A stretch of DNA of 6,507 nt from contig JACQDI010000902.1 of NCBI GenBank assembly GCA_016201195.1, positions 1 to 6,507 of the forward strand, given 5' to 3'. Below, piece after piece: positions 1 through 5,090 of this stretch. The position numbers and the translations under genes were made by a program. The DNA comes from Acidobacteriota bacterium. GTDB lineage: Bacteria > Acidobacteriota > Terriglobia > Bryobacterales > JACQDG01. Under the pieces are notes generated by a model. It searched no databases. It saw nothing but the letters and a program-made list of their open reading frames with translations, and was not told where the DNA came from. Within the stretch, counting starts at the first letter, position 1; the number at the start of each line of letters is the position of its first letter.

Positions 1-464
1 AGATGAAGGAGAAGAAGGCTCGGGTGGAGGACGCCATGCACGCCACGCGGGCGGCGGTCGAGGAAGGCATCGTGCCGGGCGGCGGCGTCGCCCTGGTGCG
101 CTCGATTCCGGCCGTGAAGAAGCTGAAACTCGAAGGCGACGAGCAGATCGGCGTTGACATCGTGCTGCGGGCGCTCGAGGAGCCGCTGCGCCAAATCGCG
201 TCCAATGCCGGCGAGGAAGGCTCGATCGTGGTGGAGAAGGTGAAGGCCGACAAGAGCACCAACTTCGGCTTCAACGCCGAGAGCGGCGCGTACGAGGACC
301 TGGTGAAGGCCGGCGTGATCGACCCCGCCAAGGTCGTCCGCTTCGCCCTCCAGAATGCCGCGTCTATTGCGGCGCTCATGCTGACGACGGAAGCATTGAT
401 CAGCGAGATCCCTGACAAAGGGTTCGCTCCGCTCCACGGACCTTCTGGCGAAGGGATGTACTAA
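1..464 (+). CDS. groL: 60 kDa chaperonin GroEL, C-terminal part (5' end outside window)
   Basis: This is the C-terminal third of GroEL, the ATP-driven ring chaperonin that folds cytosolic proteins with GroES. The visible part starts at the conserved MKEKKARVEDA segment. The Asp in RVED aligns with the catalytic Asp398 of E. coli GroEL, and VPGGGVAL is the conserved nucleotide-binding glycine loop of the equatorial domain. The conserved stretches LRQIASNAGEEG, AGVIDPAKVVR and ALMLTTEALI follow. The ATG at position 3 is internal to the gene: the frame is open to the window edge, so the real start lies upstream. The tail is unusual. After the equatorial domain it ends in DKGFAPLHGPSGEGMY instead of a run of Gly-Gly-Met repeats. 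The stop is TAA at 462-464. Family identity is essentially certain. Whether this is the only groEL copy or a paralogue cannot be told from here. Confidence 0.97.
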   Translation, partial: MKEKKARVEDAMHATRAAVEEGIVPGGGVALVRSIPAVKKLKLEGDEQIGVDIVLRALEEPLRQIASNAGEEGSIVVEKVKADKSTNFGFNAESGAYEDLVKAGVIDPAKVVRFALQNAASIAALMLTTEALISEIPDKGFAPLHGPSGEGMY

Positions 465-472
465 AACTTTCA

Positions 473-516
473 ACACAAAGCCACCAAGGCAGCGGTCTTC
501 TTGGTGCCGTTTGTGT
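473..516. repeat. Interrupted hairpin just after groEL; possible terminator or REP-like repeat
   Basis: Nine bases after the groEL stop there is a long dyad. ACACAAA (473-479) pairs with TTTGTGT (510-516), and inside it CACCAAG (482-488) pairs with CTTGGTG (500-506). The two stems are separated by a small internal loop, and the apical loop is 11 nt. No T-run follows, so it is not a classical intrinsic terminator. The wording (ACACAAAG, CACCAAGG, TTTGTGTCC) resembles dispersed intergenic palindromes seen in several environmental phyla. Its position between convergent genes fits either a transcript-end stabiliser or such a repeat. Confidence 0.45.
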
Positions 517-643
517 CCTGGCGGCTCTCCGAATGCACTGGGCAGAGAAACAATTACCATTGGCTGCGTGGGGTCGAGCCCTCCTCACGAATACAAAACG
601 GGGAATGCATGAAACACATGACTTTGAAACTCACCCTTGAAGA

Positions 644-672
644 ACTGAGACTGCTATGTAGCGGCCCTCAGT
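644..672 (-). terminator. Weak hairpin downstream of the VOC gene, possible terminator
   Basis: ACTGAG (644-649) pairs with CTCAGT (667-672), and an inner GCTA/TAGC stem (653-656 with 659-662) has a 2-nt loop. The structure lies about 50 nt beyond the minus-strand stop of the VOC gene. In the minus direction it is followed only by a mildly T-rich stretch, not a clean T-tract. It could end the sigma/VOC transcript or be a chance dyad. Confidence 0.25.
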
Positions 673-723
673 CGAACCAGCGTGCTTCCTCGAAGTCCCC
701 ATACCATCTGGAGTGGGCGTCGG

Positions 724-1695
724 CTACGATGCCGCATTCTTGAGGAGGGACGCTGGGATCCATTGGTAACCGAACGGATCCAAAACGACCGCCGCCCGGT
801 GGCCGTACGGCTGGTCGGCCGGTTCCTCGAGCGAGGTGGCTCCGGCGGCGACCGCACGCCGGTACCAGGCATCGCAGTCATCCACGTAGAGAAAAAATCT
901 GCTCGGCATGGATTGCACTTCGTCACGCGCTTCGCCCATTTCCAATACCGCGTCGCCAATGCGGACCGCGGCGTGCACGACGCGGCCGGATTCTTCGTAT
1001 ACGCCCATTTCCTCCGCGGCGAATGCTCGCTTCAGAAAGTCAATGAAAGCCCGCGCTTTCGCGGGATGCACAAGATGCACAAAAGGCACCACGGTACCGA
1101 GACCTTCGGGAGCAACCGTGGAAGCGAAACGTGTCGCGATATACCAGTAGTTCCCGGCGGGGTCCTTCACAAACCCGGACCGTTCGCCGTACGGGCGGTC
1201 GGCTGGTTCGCCCATGGATGTCGCGCCGGCTTCAAGGGCGCGCCGGTACGCGGCGTCGCAATCCGGCACGTAGACATGAAACGCCCCGATCCGCTCGCGG
1301 CCTCGGACGGACTCCCCCGATCCGATCATGAGGACGGAATCTCCAATGCGGACCTCGGCGTGAAACCCGGCGGGCGAGGCAGAGCGGAGCAACTCCTCGG
1401 CTCCGAACGTGTGCTTCACGAATTCGATAAGTTTGGCTCCCTCGGGAACCGTGATATAGGGCGTGATGGTGCGAAAACCTTCACGAATGGGTGCTGCTGC
1501 GGCTGGGGTCATGAATGCTCTCCTTTGCAATTCAGCCTTTAAGCGGGAATGGAAATGTTCAGCCGGCATCTCCCGCAGCGCTCTGGCGATCCGAACCAGA
1601 GAGTCCAGCTCCGGACCGGATGTCTCAGAGGCGCTGCCGGCGAGGATGTCGTCAATGGCTTGGTCGAGTAATTCGTAGAGCGCGCGATCAGGCAT
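724..1695 (-). CDS. Tandem VOC (glyoxalase/PhnB-like) protein with N-terminal helical segment, coupled to ECF sigma gene
   Basis: This 323-residue protein has three parts. Residues 1-62 form a charged, probably helical segment (YELLDQAIDDILAG, then LVRIARALREMP...FHSRLKAEL). Residues about 72-190 and 203-318 are two VOC-fold domains of the PhnB/YkkA-like glyoxalase-bleomycin-resistance type. The two VOC units are an internal duplication: HAEVRIGDSV matches HAAVRIGDAV, and DCDAAYRRALEAGATS matches DCDAWYRRAVAAGATS, each followed by EPAD-x-PYG. The fold usually binds small molecules or metals. His112 and His241 are paired between the repeats, but I cannot identify a complete metal triad in either. 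The start is ATG 1695 because GGAGGG (1701-1706) sits 5 nt upstream; a longer frame to 1728 lacks that support. The start overlaps the end of the sigma gene by 8 bp, implying translational coupling. The N-terminal segment recalls short helices (F-x-x-RLKAEL) found in sigma-linked proteins. A role as partner or regulator of the sigma factor is therefore inferred, not shown. Confidence 0.9.
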   Translation of the reverse strand: MPDRALYELLDQAIDDILAGSASETSGPELDSLVRIARALREMPAEHFHSRLKAELQRRAFMTPAAAAPIREGFRTITPYITVPEGAKLIEFVKHTFGAEELLRSASPAGFHAEVRIGDSVLMIGSGESVRGRERIGAFHVYVPDCDAAYRRALEAGATSMGEPADRPYGERSGFVKDPAGNYWYIATRFASTVAPEGLGTVVPFVHLVHPAKARAFIDFLKRAFAAEEMGVYEESGRVVHAAVRIGDAVLEMGEARDEVQSMPSRFFLYVDDCDAWYRRAVAAGATSLEEPADQPYGHRAAVVLDPFGYQWIPASLLKNAAS

Positions 1696-2212
1696 GAGCG
1701 CCCTCCATTTGAGCCCGCAGATTCTCAATGGCCCGGAGTTGCAGTTGCTTCACAGCGCCTTCGCTGCGGTCCAGTTCCTGGGCGATCTCACGGATGCTCT
1801 TCTGCTCCACAAAGCGCATATGAATCACGCGAAACTGCGCTTCCGGAAGCCGGTCCACCAACTGGAAAAGCATGGCGTTGCGTTCGATATCGTCTGGCCC
1901 GGGCGGGTCGGATTCCGCCGATGGATTCCCGGACTCACGGCCGGTGCGCTTCCAGTGATCCGCGATCGCCCGGGAAGCGATCCGCAAAAGCCAGGCCAGA
2001 AACGGGACACCACGCCACTCAAATTTGCGAATGCCGGCTAAGGCTTCGCGGAAGACCTCCGCTGTCAAATCCTCGGCATAATGGCGGTCGCCCACGCGAC
2101 GAGCAATATAGGCATACACGCGGTAGAAGTTTTGCTCGTACAGATCAGTAAAGCGGGAAGGATCGCGCTGCGTCGCCTCCACCAGCAGCCGGTCATCATG
2201 GTCCTGGCTCAT
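1688..2212 (-). CDS. ECF-type RNA polymerase sigma factor (sigma-70 family)
   Basis: This 174-residue protein is of normal length for a group 4 (extracytoplasmic function) sigma factor, which directs RNA polymerase to a small regulon. Sigma region 2 spans about residues 17-88, with FTDLYEQNFYRVYAYIARRV, AEDLTAEVFREAL (core binding and -10 recognition) and FLAWLLRIASRAIADHWKR. After a Pro/Asp-rich linker (about 91-110), region 4 spans about 114-165, with LPEAQFRVIHMRFVEQKSIREIA, then a helix-turn-helix (137-160) that reads the -35 element. There is no extra C-terminal domain. The only upstream start is ATG 2212; AAGAGG (2215-2220) precedes it with an unusually short 2-nt gap. No classical zinc-finger anti-sigma gene follows. 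The next gene, overlapping the TGA by 8 bp, is the VOC protein, the obvious candidate partner. The ECF subgroup cannot be assigned by eye. Confidence 0.95.
   Translation of the reverse strand: MSQDHDDRLLVEATQRDPSRFTDLYEQNFYRVYAYIARRVGDRHYAEDLTAEVFREALAGIRKFEWRGVPFLAWLLRIASRAIADHWKRTGRESGNPSAESDPPGPDDIERNAMLFQLVDRLPEAQFRVIHMRFVEQKSIREIAQELDRSEGAVKQLQLRAIENLRAQMEGAHA
1701..1706 (-). promoter_or_regulatory. Ribosome binding site deciding the VOC gene start
   Basis: GGAGGG on the minus strand lies inside the last codons of the sigma gene, 5 nt before ATG 1695. It supports this start over the upstream ATG at 1728 and supports coupled translation of the two genes. Confidence 0.7.
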
Positions 2213-2230
2213 CGCCTCTTTCAGCCGTTC

Positions 2231-2259
2231 TCTATAGGGTAATCCTGCGAGAGAGACAA
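2231..2259 (-). promoter_or_regulatory. Candidate promoter for the sigma factor/VOC pair
   Basis: In the 82-bp gap before the sigma gene the minus strand reads TTGTCT (2259-2254), a 17-nt spacer, then TATAGA (2236-2231). Each hexamer matches the housekeeping consensus at four of six positions with ideal spacing. Transcription would begin near 2224, giving a leader of only about a dozen bases. The match is modest, and the pair could instead be read from the upstream YjbR-family gene. Confidence 0.35.
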
Positions 2260-2294
2260 AAGGTTACGGGGTGCCAGGGTTATTCTGCCGGCGG

Positions 2295-2648
2295 TTACAA
2301 TCCCTGCTTTTTGGCGCGACGTGGGCTCCGGCGGGCTGGAAGCTGCCGGTTGGTCCAGGCGGTCCGCAAAGCAGCTTCCATTATGTCCTTCTTCACTATT
2401 GAGAGGCGCACCAGTGTGGCGCCGTGGCGGCCCCACCCGTTCGGTACCGGAGAAAAGATGTCCGGTGCATCCTCGGTCATCCCGGCCTGCTGCTCCGGGG
2501 TGAGCAGCAGCACGCCAAAACCTAGTTTCTCATACGCCAGCGTGGCAAAGATTTTCCCGCCGACGCGAAAATCCTGAACATTGAAGTGGGATCCCTCGGC
2601 CATCTCGGGCAGACTGAGAGCCAGCCGGCGGAAATCTGCTGGCGTCAC
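2295..2648 (-). CDS. MmcQ/YjbR family protein
   Basis: This 117-residue protein belongs to the MmcQ/YjbR family, small cytosolic proteins with a CyaY-like fold and no settled biochemical role; some are proposed to bind DNA. Family hallmarks are the N-terminal TPADFRRLALSLPEM, then DFRVGGKIFATL (residues 26-37) and GWGRHGATLVRLS (71-83). The C-terminus (about 104-117) is basic: ARRSPRRAKKQGL. The start is GTG at 2648, backed by a strong Shine-Dalgarno 6 nt upstream. It lies on the same strand as the sigma/VOC pair and 82 bp before it, so co-transcription is possible, but the gap holds a separate candidate promoter. No functional link to the sigma factor is visible. Confidence 0.9.
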   Translation of the reverse strand: MTPADFRRLALSLPEMAEGSHFNVQDFRVGGKIFATLAYEKLGFGVLLLTPEQQAGMTEDAPDIFSPVPNGWGRHGATLVRLSIVKKDIMEAALRTAWTNRQLPARRSPRRAKKQGL

Positions 2649-2971
2649 AACGCTACCTCCGTTTGTTCAGCTTACACCCTCGCCGCCACGCTGGTCCCTC
2701 ACAATATTGCTGTGGGGCTGTTTAACGGCCCTACGCGACGACGACAATACTTGCGCTGACTATCATCGGCTCTCTGCAGGTCTTGAGCAAATCGACATAT
2801 TGGGCACAGGTGACGGCGTACTCGGAAGCGATCCAGTTCGAACAGGCCCCCGACCAGTGGTGGGGTTTTCAGTTCCATCACAGTTGGGGCGGAAGGCAAG
2901 GCAAATCTGCGGGGATTCTGGGATTGTTTCGCTTGACTTTCGGCCGGAGTTGAGCCGTTCATGGACAGGCT
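2649..2971. other. Divergent intergenic region, no confident gene; possible decayed coding stretch
   Basis: This 323-bp gap separates the minus-strand YjbR-family gene from the plus-strand recombinase. It must hold the promoters of both and perhaps the recombinase target site, but I see no convincing promoter. A TTGACT at 2933-2938 has no fitting -10. A small palindrome CAATATTG lies around 2702-2709. On the plus strand a 75-codon open stretch without ATG (2726-2953, ending TGA) has coding-like third-position GC bias in its first half. It could be a remnant of a lost gene. A 59-codon minus-strand frame (2878-2699) has no ribosome site and looks spurious. Confidence 0.4.
2655..2660 (-). promoter_or_regulatory. 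Ribosome binding site fixing the GTG start of the YjbR-family gene
   Basis: GGAGGT on the minus strand with a 6-nt spacer before GTG 2648. It is a near-ideal Shine-Dalgarno sequence and makes the non-ATG start credible. Confidence 0.75.
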
Positions 2972-3610
2972 ATGAAGGCCGCCCTTTACGCCCGCGTCAG
3001 CACCACCGACCAAACTTGCGAGATGCAGTTGCGCGAACTGCGCGAGTACGCCGCCCGTCGCGGCTGGGAGGTCACCGGTGAGTACGTCGACACCGGCTGG
3101 AGCGGAGCGAAGGCCAGCCGCCCGGAACTGGACCGGCTGATGCAGGACGCCCGGACTCGCCGGTTCGACGCCGTCCTGGTCTGGAAGCTGGACCGCTGGG
3201 GTCGTTCCGTGGCCGACTGCATCCGGACCATCCAGGAACTGGCCTCGGCAGGCGTCCGGTTCCTGGCGGTGACCCAGAACCTCGACACCGACGAGAGCAA
3301 CCCCATGTCGCGGTTCTTGCTGCACCTCCTGGCGGCCTTCGCGGAGTTCGAACGGGAGATGATTCGGGAGCGGGTGATTGCGGGTATCCGGACCGCCAAA
3401 ATCAAGGGGAAATCAATGGGGCGTCCGAGGCGGATTTTCCGTCGGGACGAGGCCCTACGACTGAGAGCTAAAGGCTTGAGCTGGCGAGAGATAGCACGAA
3501 CTTTGGACATTCCGTTTTCGACCGTAATCGACGCTTGTCGCCAAAACGGAAATCAAGCGAAAATGGGTATCCCCTTGACTCAGCTTGCCCCAACATGTTG
3601 TGCCCTCTGA
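2972..3610 (+). CDS. Serine recombinase (resolvase/invertase family), C-terminal tail replaced by IS sequence
   Basis: This 212-codon gene encodes a site-specific serine recombinase of the Tn3-resolvase/DNA-invertase type. The N-terminal catalytic domain has YARVST with nucleophile Ser10 and Arg8, and the second active-site block KLDRWGRS contains Asp74, Arg75 and Arg78. The long dimer helix (about 113-140: FLLHLLAAFAEFEREMIRERV) is present. The linker GRPRR (150-154) leads into a C-terminal helix-turn-helix (about 157-188: GLSWREIARTLDIPFSTVIDAC), the usual DNA-binding part. The catalytic and DNA-binding domains look complete. From codon 199 on, the frame lies inside the inverted repeat of the adjacent insertion sequence, so the last 14 residues (GIPLTQLAPTCCAL) are encoded by the IS and the native stop is lost. 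The ATG at 2972 is the only good start after an in-frame TGA at 2951; its ribosome site is weak (GGACAGG). Activity may survive. The target site is not identified. Confidence 0.92.
   Translation: MKAALYARVSTTDQTCEMQLRELREYAARRGWEVTGEYVDTGWSGAKASRPELDRLMQDARTRRFDAVLVWKLDRWGRSVADCIRTIQELASAGVRFLAVTQNLDTDESNPMSRFLLHLLAAFAEFEREMIRERVIAGIRTAKIKGKSMGRPRRIFRRDEALRLRAKGLSWREIARTLDIPFSTVIDACRQNGNQAKMGIPLTQLAPTCCAL
3565..3584. repeat. IS terminal inverted repeat, transposase 3' side
   Basis: GGGTATCCCCTTGACTCAGC, the exact reverse complement of 4562-4581. The transposase TGA stop (3580-3582) lies inside it. The recombinase frame reads through it on the plus strand and stops 26 bp beyond. Confidence 0.95.
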
Positions 3611-4536
3611 CGGAGTGATTTGGAGCGCCGAACCATTGCGTCGTAGGTCGCCGGAGGAGAACTGACCGCCTGTTGCATGAGCCTGAAAAAGAGCTTGCCC
3701 CGGCTTTTCGACTTCCGGCGATTGAAGCGAAACGTGAATTCATCCAAGTAGTAGGGCAGGTGCTCATGTGCCACCGCGCCCTGGTGGGTACCCAGCAACC
3801 AGCGCTTCAAGAGCGAGGCGATCTGGTGCACGCGCGGCATTAGCTTGGAGGCATCCTTTCTCCGCCCTCGCAAGACCGTGATCTCCCGCTCGTAGCCCTT
3901 CTTCTCCAGACCCGCGTAGCCTTGCCAGCCGTCCGTGTGCAGGGTGCTGCCCGGTTCGATGCAGTTCTGCACGAATGCGTGCAGGCTACCAGCGGAAGCG
4001 TCCTGGATGGCTCGCATCCGGATTCTTCCGATGCCTGGTCCCTCCGCTTGCGCGGCAATGACGATCAAGGCTTTACTTTCAATCTTCCGACCGGCCACCC
4101 CCTCTTCCAACCCACCTAGAATGGTCTCATCCACCTCGATCCAGCCGCTCAGCCGATCTCGATCCGGCCGAACCATCGCGCGTCTCAGTTTATGCAGCCA
4201 AGTCCAAGCCGTCTCATAACTCCCTAGCCCCAGCACCCGCTGTAGGCCCAGTGCACTCGCACCGTTCTTCTGACTCGTCACATACCACATTGCCCGGAAC
4301 CACATGAGGAGCGGCTTGCGAGTGTCCTGGAAAATCGTTCCCGCAGTGGCCGATGTCTGACGCCGGCAAGCGCAGCACTGGAACAAGGTGGCACGCACCA
4401 AGACAGCTTTCCAGCCCTCACAACTCGGACACCGGAAGCCTTCCGGCCACCGCAATTGCACCAGGTACGCTCGACATGCCTCCTCTGTCGAAAAGCGCTC
4501 CTCGAACTCCTGGATAGTCCGCGGGTAATCCTCCAT
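3580..4536 (-). CDS. IS1595-family transposase
   Basis: This 318-residue DDE-type transposase has the IS1595/ISXO2-like architecture. An N-terminal zinc ribbon (about 30-70) has Cys36-x-x-Cys39 and Cys54-x-x-Cys57 followed by RRQTS. The helical segment PLLMWFRAMWYVTSQKNGASA (about 75-95) and the ETAWTWLHKLRRAM block are characteristic. In the catalytic domain, Asp136 lies in IEVDETILGG and Asp202 in LHTDGWQGY. The C-terminal signature is SLLKRWLLGTHQG (241-253), then YYLDEFTFRFNRRKSKSRGKLF (262-283). In this family the third catalytic residue varies (Asn, Glu or His) and is followed by Lys; His251 of GTHQG is a possible candidate, but I cannot fix it by eye. The start is ATG 4536. There is no good ribosome site, which is common for transposases and keeps expression low. 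The stop falls within the inverted repeat. The frame is intact. Confidence 0.96.
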   Translation of the reverse strand: MEDYPRTIQEFEERFSTEEACRAYLVQLRWPEGFRCPSCEGWKAVLVRATLFQCCACRRQTSATAGTIFQDTRKPLLMWFRAMWYVTSQKNGASALGLQRVLGLGSYETAWTWLHKLRRAMVRPDRDRLSGWIEVDETILGGLEEGVAGRKIESKALIVIAAQAEGPGIGRIRMRAIQDASAGSLHAFVQNCIEPGSTLHTDGWQGYAGLEKKGYEREITVLRGRRKDASKLMPRVHQIASLLKRWLLGTHQGAVAHEHLPYYLDEFTFRFNRRKSKSRGKLFFRLMQQAVSSPPATYDAMVRRSKSLRQRAQHVGAS

Positions 4537-4561
4537 ACCCGGAATCTACAGGTTGTAGTCG

Positions 4562-4581
4562 GCTGAGTCAAGGGGATACCC
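4562..4581. repeat. IS terminal inverted repeat, transposase 5' side
   Basis: This is a perfect 20-bp match, in inverted orientation, to 3565-3584. It provides the premature TGA (4568-4570) that ends the truncated RhaT-like frame coming from the right. One extra matching base pair outside each repeat (T on one side, A on the other) makes the exact border uncertain by a nucleotide. Confidence 0.95.
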
Positions 4582-5044
4582 AGTTCCCGGCAAATGAACA
4601 GACGGCGACACCGGACAACATGAGAGCGAGGGCGATCGCCGTAAGCCAGGCTTGCCGCTCGGAGAACCCGGCGGGAAGCTGAACCAGAAGCGGGATCAGA
4701 GTGCCGGACGTGGCGGCCACGCCCAGGATAACCGCAAACCCGAGCGCCAGGCCCACCGCATCCACTCCCAGACCGAAGGTCACGGCCCCAATCCCCCACC
4801 CGGCGCCGAACACCGCGGCCGACAGAAGAGCGCCCGGCGAGACTCCCTCATAGACCTCGAAGAGGCGGGGGACGGTGAACCAGGCCAGCAGCCACGGGCA
4901 GATCAGGTAGGCCGTCGTCGCGAAAATCAGCCAGTAGTTCTCCCAGGCCCAGTTCCGCATCCACTTGCTGGGGAGCATGAAGCTGCCCTGAAAGGCGCCG
5001 GCCAGCAGCACGACGGCCACTCCCGCGATCAGTGAATCAGGCAC
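4568..5044 (-). pseudogene. RhaT-like L-rhamnose/H+ symporter family protein, truncated by the IS
   Basis: This is the N-terminal half of an inner-membrane transporter of the drug/metabolite transporter superfamily, most like the RhaT sugar-proton symporter family. Recognisable features are FQGSFMLPSKWMRNWAWENYWLI (residues 18-40), ICPWLLAWFTVP (48-59), FGAGWGIGAVTFGLGVDAVGLALGFAVILG (79-108) and GTLIPLL (114-120). About five membrane segments are visible (roughly 4-24, 36-58, 71-91, 94-118 and 131-151). RhaT proteins are about 340 residues with ten segments. This frame stops at residue 158 because the last four residues and the TGA come from the IS inverted repeat. The start is GTG 5044 with a strong GGGGGAG site 7 nt upstream. 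The missing C-terminal half is not found elsewhere in the window, so the gene is probably non-functional. The exact substrate is unknown; rhamnose is only the family archetype. Confidence 0.82.
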
Positions 5045-5051
5045 AAAAATT

Positions 5052-5058
5052 CTCCCCC
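5052..5058 (-). promoter_or_regulatory. Ribosome binding site of the truncated transporter gene
   Basis: GGGGGAG on the minus strand, 7 nt before GTG 5044, within the 46-bp gap after the receptor stop. It supports the GTG start. The short gap with no visible terminator suggests read-through from the receptor gene. Confidence 0.65.
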
Positions 5059-5090
5059 TACGGCAGAACGGAAACCTGCGCCGAGCCTCT

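Larger units (their letters stand above)
3565..4581 (-). mobile_element. Complete IS1595-family insertion sequence, 1017 bp
   Basis: The element is bounded by perfect 20-bp terminal inverted repeats (3565-3584 and 4562-4581) and carries one transposase gene that fills almost its whole length on the minus strand. Further inside, a second matching block (CAAC-x-TGT-x-G at 3591-3600, mirrored at 4546-4555) probably belongs to the transposase-binding site. IS1595-family elements normally make 8-bp target duplications, but the flanks here differ (GCGAAAAT on the left, AGTTCCCG on the right). Both neighbouring genes are cut at the borders. The transposase frame is intact, so the element may still be active. 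The missing duplication points to a deletion or recombination after insertion. Confidence 0.93.

Noticed and set aside
609..743. Small plus-strand ORF of 44 codons between groEL and the VOC gene (ATG 609, preceded by GGGGA)
   Set aside because: It has a plausible start and a helical-looking beginning (TLKLTLEELRLLC), but the rest is low-quality, it overlaps the 3' end of the VOC gene and the 644-672 dyad, and no family is recognisable.
682..1542. Long plus-strand open frame (286 codons) opposite the VOC gene
   Set aside because: It is antisense to a protein with clear domain repeats, has no recognisable domain, and is explained by the GC-rich codon use of the real gene.
2699..3325. Minus-strand open frame opposite the recombinase and its upstream region, including a CPxC-containing end
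   Set aside because: Most of it is antisense to the recombinase. The remaining 59 codons have no ribosome site and no zinc-finger spacing beyond a single CxxC.
2971..4581. Recombinase and IS as one two-gene element (IS607-like or Tn3-like)
   Set aside because: The inverted repeats enclose only the transposase, IS1595 transposons do not need a serine recombinase, and the recombinase has its helix-turn-helix at the C-terminus, unlike IS607. The two are adjacent by junction, not by design.
4652..5035. Plus-strand frame of 127 codons opposite the RhaT-like fragment
   Set aside because: It is rich in Gly, Arg, Gln and Pro, as expected for the antisense of a membrane protein gene, with no domain.
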